From Saccharothrix sp. (GTDB taxonomy: Bacteria > Actinomycetota > Actinomycetes > Mycobacteriales > Pseudonocardiaceae): DNA of 64,000 bases. The stretch covers positions 15,103 through 79,102 of the forward strand of contig NZ_JAPSLK010000026.1 of assembly GCF_031180885.1 (NCBI RefSeq). The letters are read 5' to 3'. Positions 61,901 through 64,000 of the stretch are shown piece after piece; the first letter of the stretch is position 1; each line of letters opens with the position of its first letter. The translations under genes were made by a program, and so were the position numbers. A model generated the notes under the pieces. It searched no databases and had not been told where the DNA came from. It saw only the letters and a program-made list of their open reading frames with translations.

Positions 61901-64000
61901 AGTTCGGGATTGCCACGCTAGCGCTGGCCACCGAGGTGCCCGACTGGGCTTCGCGGGTGGCCCGCCTAGCGCCCTTCGCCGTCACCGGACCGACTTACCG
62001 ACGCGACGTCGTGGACAACCTCAACCGGGCGATCCGCATGGTCCGCGACGGCGGGCGCGACGCCGAAGCCGCCTACTGGCTGGTGCGCGCCGAGAGCGCA
62101 GCCCCTCTGCTGCCTCTCCCGTCGGTGACCAGCGCGGACGTTCCGGCAGGGACCACCTCGGACGCGCCTCCCGATCGGGAACACCAAGCCGCGGCCACAA
62201 ACGACACCGTCCCGGCTCCCGCTCCCGTCGACGTGGACCGAAAGGCGTGGTCGCGGCGGATCGCAATCCGCGTCACGGGCACCACCGCGTTCGTCACCGG
62301 CACCGATGCCACGGACCCGGCGCCGCTGCGCAGCGCGCTCAAGGACAACGGCTTCTGGTGGCGCAAGAACGACCAGCACTGGGAGTGGGTCCGCTCACGC
62401 AAGCAGCCCTCACGCGACGATGCCGTGCAGGCACTGCGCGATGCCCTGGACGTACTGGACGCCCAGGCTGCTACCGAGGCAGAGACGAAGGCTGCCGCCA
62501 AGGCCGCGGCCGCGAAGGGGCCGACGTTCCCGCCCACCCCTCAGCAGCAGGCGATCCAGGACGCCTTCGCCCAAGGGCTCAACATCGCGGTGCGGGCACT
62601 CGCCGGTACAGGCAAGACCACCACGCTGCGGCTACTGGCCGCGTGGCTGGCTGCGAACTCCCCTGACAAGAAGATCGTCTACATCGCGTTCAATCGCAGC
62701 ATCGCCAACGAGGCACAGGAAGCGTTCGGCCCGAACGTAGAGGCCGACACGATGCACGCCATCGCCCGCCACGCGTTGAACAACCACCCCCGCCTTGGCA
62801 TGAAGGTCGGTGGGAACATCGCGAAGAACGACGGCTTCGGTAAGGACATCGCCAGTGCTCTAGGGCTTAACCCCGACGGCCGGGTGCGCTATGGCACGCA
62901 CGGCCAGCACGAGGTCACCGCCAACCGCCTGATGTCGATGGCCATCGCCGTGGTGAAGAAGTACCGGGAGAGCGCCGACCGGGAGATTGGCGCCGCGCAC
63001 CTGCATCCCGACATCGCCGCAGACCCGTCCGGCTTGGGTCTGGCCGTGCTGGACTGGGCACGCCGCATCTGGCAGGACAAGTCCTCGCCCGAGGGAACGC
63101 TGCCGTTCACCCACGACGACTACCTCAAGATCTGGGCCCTCGGGAACCCCGTGTTTCCAGGTGACGTGATCTTCTTCGACGAGGTCCAGGACGTCAACCC
63201 GCTTCAGGCCGCGTTGGTCCAGGCGCAGTCGGCCCAGACCGTCGTGGTCGGCGACACCTACCAGAGCATTTACGGCTTCCGCGGCGCGCAGGACTTCCTC
63301 ACCGGCTGGCCCGCCGACGAGACATTGGACCTGACTAAGAGTTGGCGCTTCGGCGTCGCCGTGCAGGACGTCGGCAATCTCTTCCTGGAGCTGCTGGAGT
63401 CCGACCTTCGGCTGGAGGGCAACCCTGCCCTGGACACGCGCCTGGACGTCGTGGACGAACCGGACGCGGTGATCGCCCGCACCAACGCGGGTGCGGTGGC
63501 TGCGGTCGTCGAGGGCATCGAGGCCGGCGAGCGGGTCGCCCTGGTCGGCGGCGGCAAAGACCTGGTCGACATCGCGCTCGCGGCACAGGAGTTGCAGCGA
63601 GGGCGTGAGACGAAGCATCCCGAGCTGAAGTCCTTCTCCCACTGGGACGACGTGCGCGACTACGTCGAGGAACATGAGGAAGCCAAGTCGCTGCGGGCCT
63701 TCGTCCGGCTGGTCGACAAGTACACCCCCGAGGGCCTGATCAGGCTGGCCCGCCAGCTGGTGGACGAGAACGCGATCGCCGAGGACCTCAAGCCACAACT
63801 GGTGGTGTCCACCGCGCACAAGGCCAAGGGCCGCGAATGGGACAAGGTCAAGGTCGCCGACGACTTTAGGGGGCCGACCACCGACGACGACGGCAACATC
63901 GTCCTGCCAGACCCGGAGACGCTGCGCCTATCCTACGTGACCGTGACCCGCGCGAAGCGGGTGCTGGAGCTCGGCTCACTCGGCTGGATCCTCGACTTCG
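43804..64000 (+). CDS. Giant polyvalent protein: adenine methylase, SNF2 helicase, primase, UvrD helicase (partial)
   Basis: One frame without a stop from ATG 43804 (GGGGAG upstream, spacing 5) to the window edge, at least 6,732 residues; the 3' end is outside. Domains in order: methylase (residues about 140-430); SNF2-type helicase (about 1060-1700); about 3,600 residues of repeats, Pro/Ala linkers and unknown modules; DnaG/TOPRIM primase (about 5530-5800); UvrD/AAA-type helicase (about 6230 onward). No other start exists before GTG 44353, which would remove the conserved FRPRGQEDFAPSG segment, so 43804 is the only start that keeps it. Residues about 40-130 overlap the nested gene and look less natural. 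It ends the conjugation operon and probably acts on transferred DNA after entry. Confidence 0.8.
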   Translation, partial: MTSPDDRPDQLRDESGANNPAPAGHNGPQEGFDDEHDEHLRPPGDGALAEGQGSGVRPDRGPDGLLQPARERDRGRSGAAPHRAGEDDRGGPERGLPGEPGEPELGVERDRRGDEGNGLQPAGGDGRPELDRFRPRGQEDFAPSGQRARIEANLAALRLLSSLGQDGRIGGTPEREPTPDERAVLARWSGWGAAGQLFDKDQFAAQRAHLRELLTEEQYAAARRSTINAHYTDGSLVSTIWDALGRLGFDGGEVLEPGCGSGHFIGLAPDTARMTGVEREPVSATIAAALYPHATVIRGSFADVTAAEGSFDAAVGNVPFAKVKLDDPKHNPGRQHSIHNHFIIKSLRLTRPGGLVAVLTSRFTMDARNPAARREMAQLADLVGAVRLPTGAHRRAAGTDAVTDLLILRRRADGAEPLVPTDSWDLAMPVMVGDAEAMVEVNRYFLDHPEQVLGEFAVEHGMHNAETLEVKGALDRLGVDFALAVDRVVARALEQGLVMRPRVEAAPRPAATVTVVDPEAARFSGSLNALDDGTFTVRVGAIDLPYTPQKKEDVGELRALIGVRNVALALIREEQESVDDTPRMDELRAELNRVYDDYAATYGPINRFTERRQLRQVWHVFGEWCDRKGYNKLPASTDTVTAYLGELHSYGLSRTQLERHLKGLVKSHASAFDRSVKAAAVSLAKDAKSIDSQVDVKALAAKLLAETQPEKLLRRANMADLRLPADIVAAGQAIVDQGADEDLPNDVLDELNLRMTVINRPSQGGFRDDPFANVARALEKFDPVTQSARKANIFTQRVINPPRVRLGAETAEEAVAICMDTHSRIDLDEIASLMGLPDRDRAREALGTLVYDDPALIEPVWAPFYLAGNVRQKLAIARRAAEMDPRYEVNVAALEKVIPRDLGPEEIEVRLGSWIGPEYVQAFLRELLEDDNVRVEGVAGLWLVSTDKSKQSKATVLKANEIWGGGGKDAYDLTESLLFGAPIEVFKKVEAVRSDGTTFEKDVLDPEATAEAVDKASEISERFADWVWEDSERAQQVMRQYNDNFNAEIEVDYSTVELALPGLSQAYRLHDHQKIAVARIVHQGGTGLVHEVGAGKTLEMIVGVMERRRRGLANKPVIVVPNDSIAEQFEREWLQAYPAAKLLAGTTDAVSDKETEKSKGRNRRAEFVARVATGDWDAVIMTKESFQRIPLPPDIQGQFLRRELDDLLAAKTAHAESMSQSMTKRIESAMDNAEARLKSQLDAIDRDVAGMTFTEAGFDFVVVDEAQNYKNGLVISAIPDLAIEGAYRSIDLDMKLGHLQERFGTARVVLATATPWTGKFSEVYLWMRRLGHDLPRFDTWARTYVTQKNFLEMTPGGTLRPKSRTRGTINETDLWRSLRLTSDVKMKQDLNLATPELRGGRIEILEVPASVQARLFTLDAARRERELKGPPEKGKDNHLVIAHDGQLAALDLRTVGITTPEPQKVDIVAADIFAEWNAARDNVYLRDDGTEHPVRGGLILVFCDESTPTSRHWNFYTELREQLVSRGMDEKSVRFIHEASSPQRKADLLAAAREGAVSVLVGSTMKMGAGINVQDRVLGGYEITGQWRPDITAQAIGRAERQGNQNKFYFWKRVVLAPSMDAKKWEITSQKAQMFAPLYSSTPPERTREIASTEIDSLAETMVAATGDMRHKEKADLDEELGHLKRRRSKHIREQQALKLSVINNRAAIPKLERRAEQQDQVAARLVTTEGEKFSMVVGETTFSKRTEAVEALRQTLANAMATAPRSGRGTVVPIGSLGGLAIEAAVYPLNEGDQRLVLRFPEANLTASSTSVDPGDLPKGIGLITRLENKLKVIAAAGDRTREDIAETLDAIEAAEAEVGKAFPYEHLIDEYTQRRAVLVSELSEVDDLSADPDEDPNSPEAIARRERREARHRELTELASTARDLALQLGFDGAAAQSFGAWYSEITGPVLAAQRPPIEPALDVWLSIGRPDRGGRTRLAPLGARSGPTLPNLGIPDSLPTGQETAGPLLDTAAGTTPAESVEPRTAESRTSSPSAATGGGVQRDQRRDPDRHVVAPADTTRPGVPPIEQIVSEPAGLVALESLTDAADTAQQWARLEQELTTAGFEHVRRDEADLGGVDYTTGQVLTDAGWLVDEEVRVLAAHVEEVRIYRNNAVATEAVDAIMAADVAGQPALRPVRNLLRDAGLLDSLTEQAAREVQLAVALRGVARAAAGNTDAELHDPGGDRLRTDEDLNAWIGYTGSPLNVGDVQIYLSEDDDGLTAQILPNDGRSPSAWVPLRPQGEGPARLIGAITDTISRAGQIAEDVRRRVTDRLARSLNLPPVPHPLKETATDKLRDVSEALSSLPRDHELRDTGLDLLRDARAYDAMSRAVNWSYEVGMLWPGPPVARVAHGDEAAALVALGRAALSGSRNSTLLWRGVRVDLGYLGDRFHAVLSNPLSTDRPRLAAEPGHRPPADNGTHIALPLDEQWIIDGDGQRIAAKLDDAVLWAEDRAHRLLGRIRDYLADVDQHKASAESTAGAVAALAVDQRPGVPEAVPDPTAVDAQEYQRLRRVAAARRHRVRNITAELPLWEQLVDATARARVLAASTPRRELVTNADGSSRWSLNTADGITILHGRSFVHAIGNRAPRVSSAQVRELGRRLADLRDADGNPVPFAAPGYRTWSQGWRDAEGRTLAAAIDGVAATWATEQGFRYLDSREHSTPAPPGGPIDTDGFRLARPASEVAPGDVIRLDGESREVADAGRWTTQYSTKVGRRTQRVVQDVYRLTFTDGLSVNLPGPETRVDVRFAPHHHVLEAGRDPGMGRWQDTPAVLDRTSHKDQFSILDGTDAANVPARRVEPGTRLVFTPTGDPGYDGRSRVGEITGQLAYFPNLRPTSYKRVVRFADGTLDLVDINDEQRVVLDPPPEQYRQILHDWNSLPPPSPRPRELPTTVPAPQPSQRPTLRVVEPLLHEQGWARSAYRDIRESGGKPQGIPGAGLTPQEFSLLWVKAGTDTSPKAELEVHLSPAGVVTRIQRNPSLLDGTNPPVNDPTLRDVVEVAGFTASEPDTPPEQSPSAVAAVDDRADEPTASSAAAGPDGIAADTGDQVAGLQLDANQLSAANTVLDTVTGDSTQARLDKLRTEITAAGYAWSRPVGAVIGTVDHETATIVTDYSLSGEDELLVLAAHVGALRRHLNHDAARATVDNLLDGTDLSNREAEIRVADALRELGVRGPALRFVRERLADAAALRHIGAAIESTRDQPVRLLDLDSGELGGEVSGDVPWTILPTGRNQAYTERGLAWGLVRVRVLHSAADSRTLWISTSAAPDAVYRVRADRNPQLVLADTVATATEQAQRRYDSVTSEIALRMPARRPDTKPATQAGPTQAGSTQADPATVLPDLEQVLGATAEQAAWIRSRLVTLTQHPLLRNTVENTPENLEPTLRAELTRVISAPLTDLARSGARPDQVALEVATRYTTRDRRFAERLFTVAAALVPARIRRDLAASLPELVDNLANDLGLSVTDRQRRWLRSWIGAAAAHDQVRQWARVNARDQIQHVLDEHLIDAAVHAVVDDGAEIGPDVPGFVLDDPSIAQFWLNMARHAIYEEVNELHDHGLAHAEREPSPATGAAVQEQTPQASLSAQEDSPERPSGATSVLPPAAELAALYPSQQITAEQAESWQVLLGQLADQGFTIKTQAPDPRLYPDRPERAHILSLKSESQVLLIVIDQDPALAIVDLARAVVALQTGASWNLTVSEQDGRALLATLIRHSTPGQGTGEEHEISAVESSPYDVVDAGVPETAAVSDGSGEPVIAGTVGTRAAQVGHGGRLLQLVPRPMADRPVRQAPWRTRRDVAAQLLKVGVPVATVEALQKSRAVVASPSGALWAFQARLTGAPKARRGRRWFIVHVPSGAQLGAMLAHASQDRPQVLFSNTRSDAEHNREVAAFDLPDHAVPGYLHALEHLLDARGAHIDWTRPVDEVWRAGQAWRDLDPTGSLPVEGSHPRAAGLRALDTAALMHLATEEREQIPLTEAFSRALKRVSPGSWERIDGRWAEPATTALLDLEHELTNVGPRVTPYPVTPPTDEEKRNERLREQDSATLAIVRVADAMAFGGQPHEAVDLLRARAERIAPDDEFYNGGRSHLLHRAADRIAELFSPQPIEIERLARAQVGDVIAWAGAMEAGGPDVTTWEVVDAAGPERLRPGDKSTVVVTARRLGPVSEQVKLRLSTTMEPGQRSVDVLYQNRNNRDLRQVGRRYLGWSAVDEWAVLDAGTPPPTNRAELVECSRRAILAFQAQALTAAPTPVVEEPAVRRGPEDAANTAVLAAVTAGDIDPVGPPVEATPEAGEALFAVSDLDRVPLRPYDPHTQHSTTLIQYHADTDVLLDDELEQRWRVLVGQAALLGRRVVIQGDPGWEDHPEGSVIILQFGMTRRTRMEDLERALTELITGPVGDEEGELLDERMEALLADGTLPGFAEFVTDQPLTVPDGSDAERLVDWAARFNRDDRPHTIATRNPWELKTPLTLQILAAGFTLVESTTGSAEVDHRRGLISLPQAAAKWYDNDALVPRTIATALARAVQDRRAALQSGAREDSPERWSRRWDTLLQQARLKGLVTEVSADGSVVFADSDEHGALAAGSRHTLDPEVPTQLRVRWLSRRLAAAPTVPLIDDPSRIGPHSQPADVRLPFFERLPVGWPGFLDERPRAQEPAPAEPVVHQHAESSVVATPGTPIVDGSTPKVPGASPESVPLAAADQGQDQSGGAVGPVTQEDLGSPASGGGRPATQQEEDQTTNPQFGLFDVQLPPVDQFEQALASRFPERSKPDAEADRLLAEAVAYTSVTQAQIQQVMDLRTRISQGDKEAVLAQSELLRSDPDDPTKVYGANDPEFRSTTMQWVGALVRELADHGWTVRHFYPSNRARADHYRQVDDLRALLLNSRLPPFTTASELADIVHSVRPTPQPELSATEGSPPTVEQMSAEPHDSSHRDRLFELKEAGGGSPEDALENRLPERTKLDPAADAALADAVAATGVTEQRLEQLLKLGADHVPGNATTWRRISKLVSTDLNNPQQRHIAGTPGYTAAVTEWLAALARELIDRGWAIRHFYPSNTSNPVQIRVLQDLGIVLLNSRTAVKRGVENLLSLVIKLREGDAQQSDAVDAEAAQPESAPYATSEVGAAITAGSEPDTSEPNGSGEAQPDGQVEQPRSDQDGDEYTASERPTLSQWRDLAANHRLEVRVTRVADQAWIVVHERTPGAPVGQPDQPAMPAVLAIPVEADYAVNGAGRSLPLTEVAEYLAAYRERLSSQLFTVSTGLRDWPRRLAQLAPYMVDGPDARQAVADEVADTLRHASERRPRDAEDALRRAENAAGPLRPTPEREAQIVRAVHDYAAAYDIGGDVGRTLTESKNHLDGSWQEWSWINAYLGQHPELKKTQPEHAAITARDRAELAEQERRGAEFNSLAAQAFKEGDYAETLRLLDQAEIEHPSNRLRWDDLRERVRTRAAETPGTSQPAAPTDESPAVPEPVEDAVAGQGRPTVVQAAGEPVLFTPERRLDVLVRVNEAAAAWFEAQFERSSTARDYLIRRLGGQDKLDAARRPLSEGTPGLMVGYAPPGWTGLVDHLSSRGFRDDELVEAGVARVSSAGNLIDVFRDRIVFGLRTLDGRMAGFTGRPPRDDFAKETPKYLNTATTPLFNKGEILFGLHEQRDRVPHAKPVMIEGPTDVLAHAAARDPEQRLLVVAACGTAVTREHLRLLDQVVPPERGRVLALDGDGPGAKAGLRLAQEELPRYRQALEVTMLPDGMDPAEWALNRPLEQMIRAYLAPPYTKPAVDVLVEATLERFADKLDFVDGRVDAARAVAKLLAIAGPSQVVSQVTALEARLQLRPGDMVEFVTRAWLDTVDFTGDNTEHVEEIAALLASVDPRLLSRETDSPAVLDAMINAEHALRLPLGDLARLVAQRRQAASAPAVAASSQAGGDPLTGDPMVDLARSLGLVVRLDTVGERQWITVSEQTPSPSAVASWPVAARQFIAGTGSAHDVPVLESYLRSYRGEFGIATLALATEVPDWASRVARLAPFAVTGPTYRRDVVDNLNRAIRMVRDGGRDAEAAYWLVRAESAAPLLPLPSVTSADVPAGTTSDAPPDREHQAAATNDTVPAPAPVDVDRKAWSRRIAIRVTGTTAFVTGTDATDPAPLRSALKDNGFWWRKNDQHWEWVRSRKQPSRDDAVQALRDALDVLDAQAATEAETKAAAKAAAAKGPTFPPTPQQQAIQDAFAQGLNIAVRALAGTGKTTTLRLLAAWLAANSPDKKIVYIAFNRSIANEAQEAFGPNVEADTMHAIARHALNNHPRLGMKVGGNIAKNDGFGKDIASALGLNPDGRVRYGTHGQHEVTANRLMSMAIAVVKKYRESADREIGAAHLHPDIAADPSGLGLAVLDWARRIWQDKSSPEGTLPFTHDDYLKIWALGNPVFPGDVIFFDEVQDVNPLQAALVQAQSAQTVVVGDTYQSIYGFRGAQDFLTGWPADETLDLTKSWRFGVAVQDVGNLFLELLESDLRLEGNPALDTRLDVVDEPDAVIARTNAGAVAAVVEGIEAGERVALVGGGKDLVDIALAAQELQRGRETKHPELKSFSHWDDVRDYVEEHEEAKSLRAFVRLVDKYTPEGLIRLARQLVDENAIAEDLKPQLVVSTAHKAKGREWDKVKVADDFRGPTTDDDGNIVLPDPETLRLSYVTVTRAKRVLELGSLGWILDF
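43904..44194 (+). CDS. Nested small protein of the transfer operon (96 aa)
   Basis: ATG 43904 has a near-ideal Shine-Dalgarno (AGGAGGGG, spacing about 7). The product is MSTMNTYGHQAMAHWQKARA, then DPTAFFSQLGSEIAVEVERR and LASLNSASSVIDEVMREMVF with an acidic end. I recall similar small proteins (MNTYG...HW..., FF..LG...) next to helicase/methylase genes in actinomycete mobile elements; function unknown. The gene is wholly contained, in a different frame, within the 5' part of the giant frame that begins at 43804. Both cannot be judged by codon bias alone; the strong ribosome site argues that this one is real. Confidence 0.75.
   Translation: MSTMNTYGHQAMAHWQKARAAEFGRIADPTAFFSQLGSEIAVEVERRRTERERTTEAGQSEDFLANLASLNSASSVIDEVMREMVFNLPEETADLS
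44221..45080 (+). other. Domain: N6-adenine methylase of the giant protein
   Basis: Within the giant frame. It opens with NLAALRLLSSLGQDGR and RWSGWGAAGQLFD, then LNAHYTD-like NAHYTDGSLV, the AdoMet motif I VLEPGCGSGHFIG (from residue 254), and the catalytic-type motif NVPF (317-320) in place of the usual NPPF/Y. Then HNHFIIKSLRLTRPGGLVAV and LTSRFTMDA follow. This family, joined to SNF2-type helicases in phages and conjugative elements, is expected to methylate adenine or to have become a DNA-binding relic; NVPF occurs in the family as I know it. Confidence 0.8.
46960..48900 (+). other. Domain: SNF2-type helicase of the giant protein
   Basis: Within the giant frame. Motif I LVHEVGAGKTLEM (Lys1096), motif Ia VIVVPNDSIAEQF, motif II FVVVDEAQNYKN (Asp1264-Gln1267), motif III LATATPWTGK, motif IV GLILVFCDES, motif V VLVGSTMKMGAGINVQ and motif VI ITAQAIGRAERQGNQNK (Arg1601). 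All superfamily-2 motifs are intact, so the ATPase should be active. A coiled-coil segment follows (EELGHLKRRRSKHIREQQAL). Confidence 0.88.
50083..53331 (+). repeat. Diverged internal module repeated in the giant protein
   Basis: Copy a (50083-50256) ends GVDYTTGQVLTDAGWLVDEE then VRVLAAHVEEVR; copy b (53155-53331) ends GTVDHETATIVTDYSLSGED then LLVLAAHVGALR. Both start with a helix and AAGF/AAGY. More distant relatives may lie at about 54769-54990 and 56881-57108. Between the copies sit beta-rich segments of unknown kind, such as VAPGDVIRLDGESREVADAG. Confidence 0.55.
58141..58626 (+). repeat. RHFYPSN module, copy 1, in the giant protein
   Basis: About 160 residues: FGLFDVQLP, ALASRFPERSKPDAEADRLL, AEAVAYTSVTQAQIQQVMDL, then WVGALVRELADHGWTVRHFY-PSN (58483-58506) and DDLRALLLNSRLPPF. 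It matches copy 2 in the same order at a distance of 573 nt (191 codons). Confidence 0.75.
58714..59196 (+). repeat. RHFYPSN module, copy 2, in the giant protein
   Basis: RLFELKEAGGG, ALENRLPERTKLDPAADAAL, ADAVAATGVTEQRLEQLLKL, then WLAALARELIDRGWAIRHFY-PSN (59056-59079) and LGIVLLNSRTAVK. The RLPERTK/RFPERSK, [VI]RHFYPSN and LLNSR positions align with copy 1. Confidence 0.75.
60405..61210 (+). other. Domain: DnaG/TOPRIM primase core of the giant protein
   Basis: Within the giant frame. The N-terminal primase core reads FRDRIVFGLRTLDGRMAGFT, GRPPRDDFAKETPKYLNTAT and LFNKGEILFGLHEQ. The TOPRIM part has VMIEGPTDVLAHA (Glu5700) and ALDGDGPGAKAGLR (Asp5751, Asp5753), then LPDGMDPAEWAL. These are the metal-binding residues of DnaG. 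No CHC2 zinc-finger domain precedes it; a TPR-like segment (AQAFKEGDYAETLRLLDQAE) does instead. It may make primers on single-stranded transferred DNA. Confidence 0.85.
62523..64000 (+). other. Domain: UvrD-like helicase of the giant protein (cut by window)
   Basis: Within the giant frame. Q-motif-like FPPTPQQQAIQDAFAQ, Walker A VRALAGTGKTTTLRLL (Lys6271), VYIAFNRSIANEAQEAF, DTMHAIARHAL, Walker B VIFFDEVQDVNPLQ (Asp6459, Glu6460), VVGDTYQSIYGFRGA, STAHKAKGREWDKVKV and SYVTVTRAKRVLEL. All superfamily-1A motifs are visible up to the right edge. A small Trp-rich domain (ALKDNGFWWRKNDQHWEWVR) precedes it at about 62240-62470. Confidence 0.9.

Overview
The window is about 70 % GC, with mostly GTG/ATG starts and tightly overlapping (ATGA/GTGA) gene strings. 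The gene types (SCO6880-type transfer protein, DUF4913 protein, pentapeptide-repeat protein, XRE/TPR regulators, S53 protease) point to a filamentous actinomycete, probably Pseudonocardiales. It reads as accessory DNA: a conjugative or integrative element, or a large plasmid. No rRNA or tRNA gene and no complete insertion sequence was seen.

Left part (1-31 kb) is a patchwork. It holds a WD40 gene remnant at the edge (1-237, minus). Next come a small sigma-factor-like operon (675-2721) and a coiled-coil/pentapeptide/deaminase/immunity string (3337-6290). In that string an SCP1.201-type deaminase with HxE and two Cys is followed, with overlap, by an Imm1-like protein. Unknown genes, decayed fragments, a 129-bp duplicated gene end and one orphan CRISPR-repeat-like sequence occupy 6.6-13 kb. 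An XRE/TPR regulator with a string of tiny genes lies at 13.5-15.9 kb. A secreted set (lipoprotein, S53 serine-carboxyl peptidase, L,D-transpeptidase, two exported proteins) lies at 18.3-23.4 kb. An operon at 23.6-30.1 kb encodes three paralogous proteins of unknown family, interleaved with an HTH protein and flanked by membrane proteins.

Right part (33-64 kb) is one long plus-strand transfer region preceded by a divergent two-HTH regulator (31057-31896). Its order is a ParA/MinD-like protein, a small two-helix membrane protein, an exported single-pass protein, a VirB6/TrbL-like channel protein, an SCO6880-family protein, a VirB4-like ATPase, a VirD4/TraG-like coupling protein, a DUF4913 protein and a small coiled-coil protein. 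The exported protein and the N-terminus of the channel protein are duplicates of one another.

The most striking feature follows. One reading frame is open from 43804 to the right edge without a stop, at least 6,732 codons. It encodes, in order, an N6-adenine-methylase-like domain, an SNF2-type helicase, about 3,600 residues of repeated and unrecognised modules, a DnaG/TOPRIM primase core without a zinc finger, and a UvrD-like helicase still unfinished at base 64000. This matches the idea of a polyvalent protein of conjugative elements at extreme size. A 96-residue gene with a near-perfect ribosome binding site is nested in another frame inside its 5' end. No relaxase is visible in the window.
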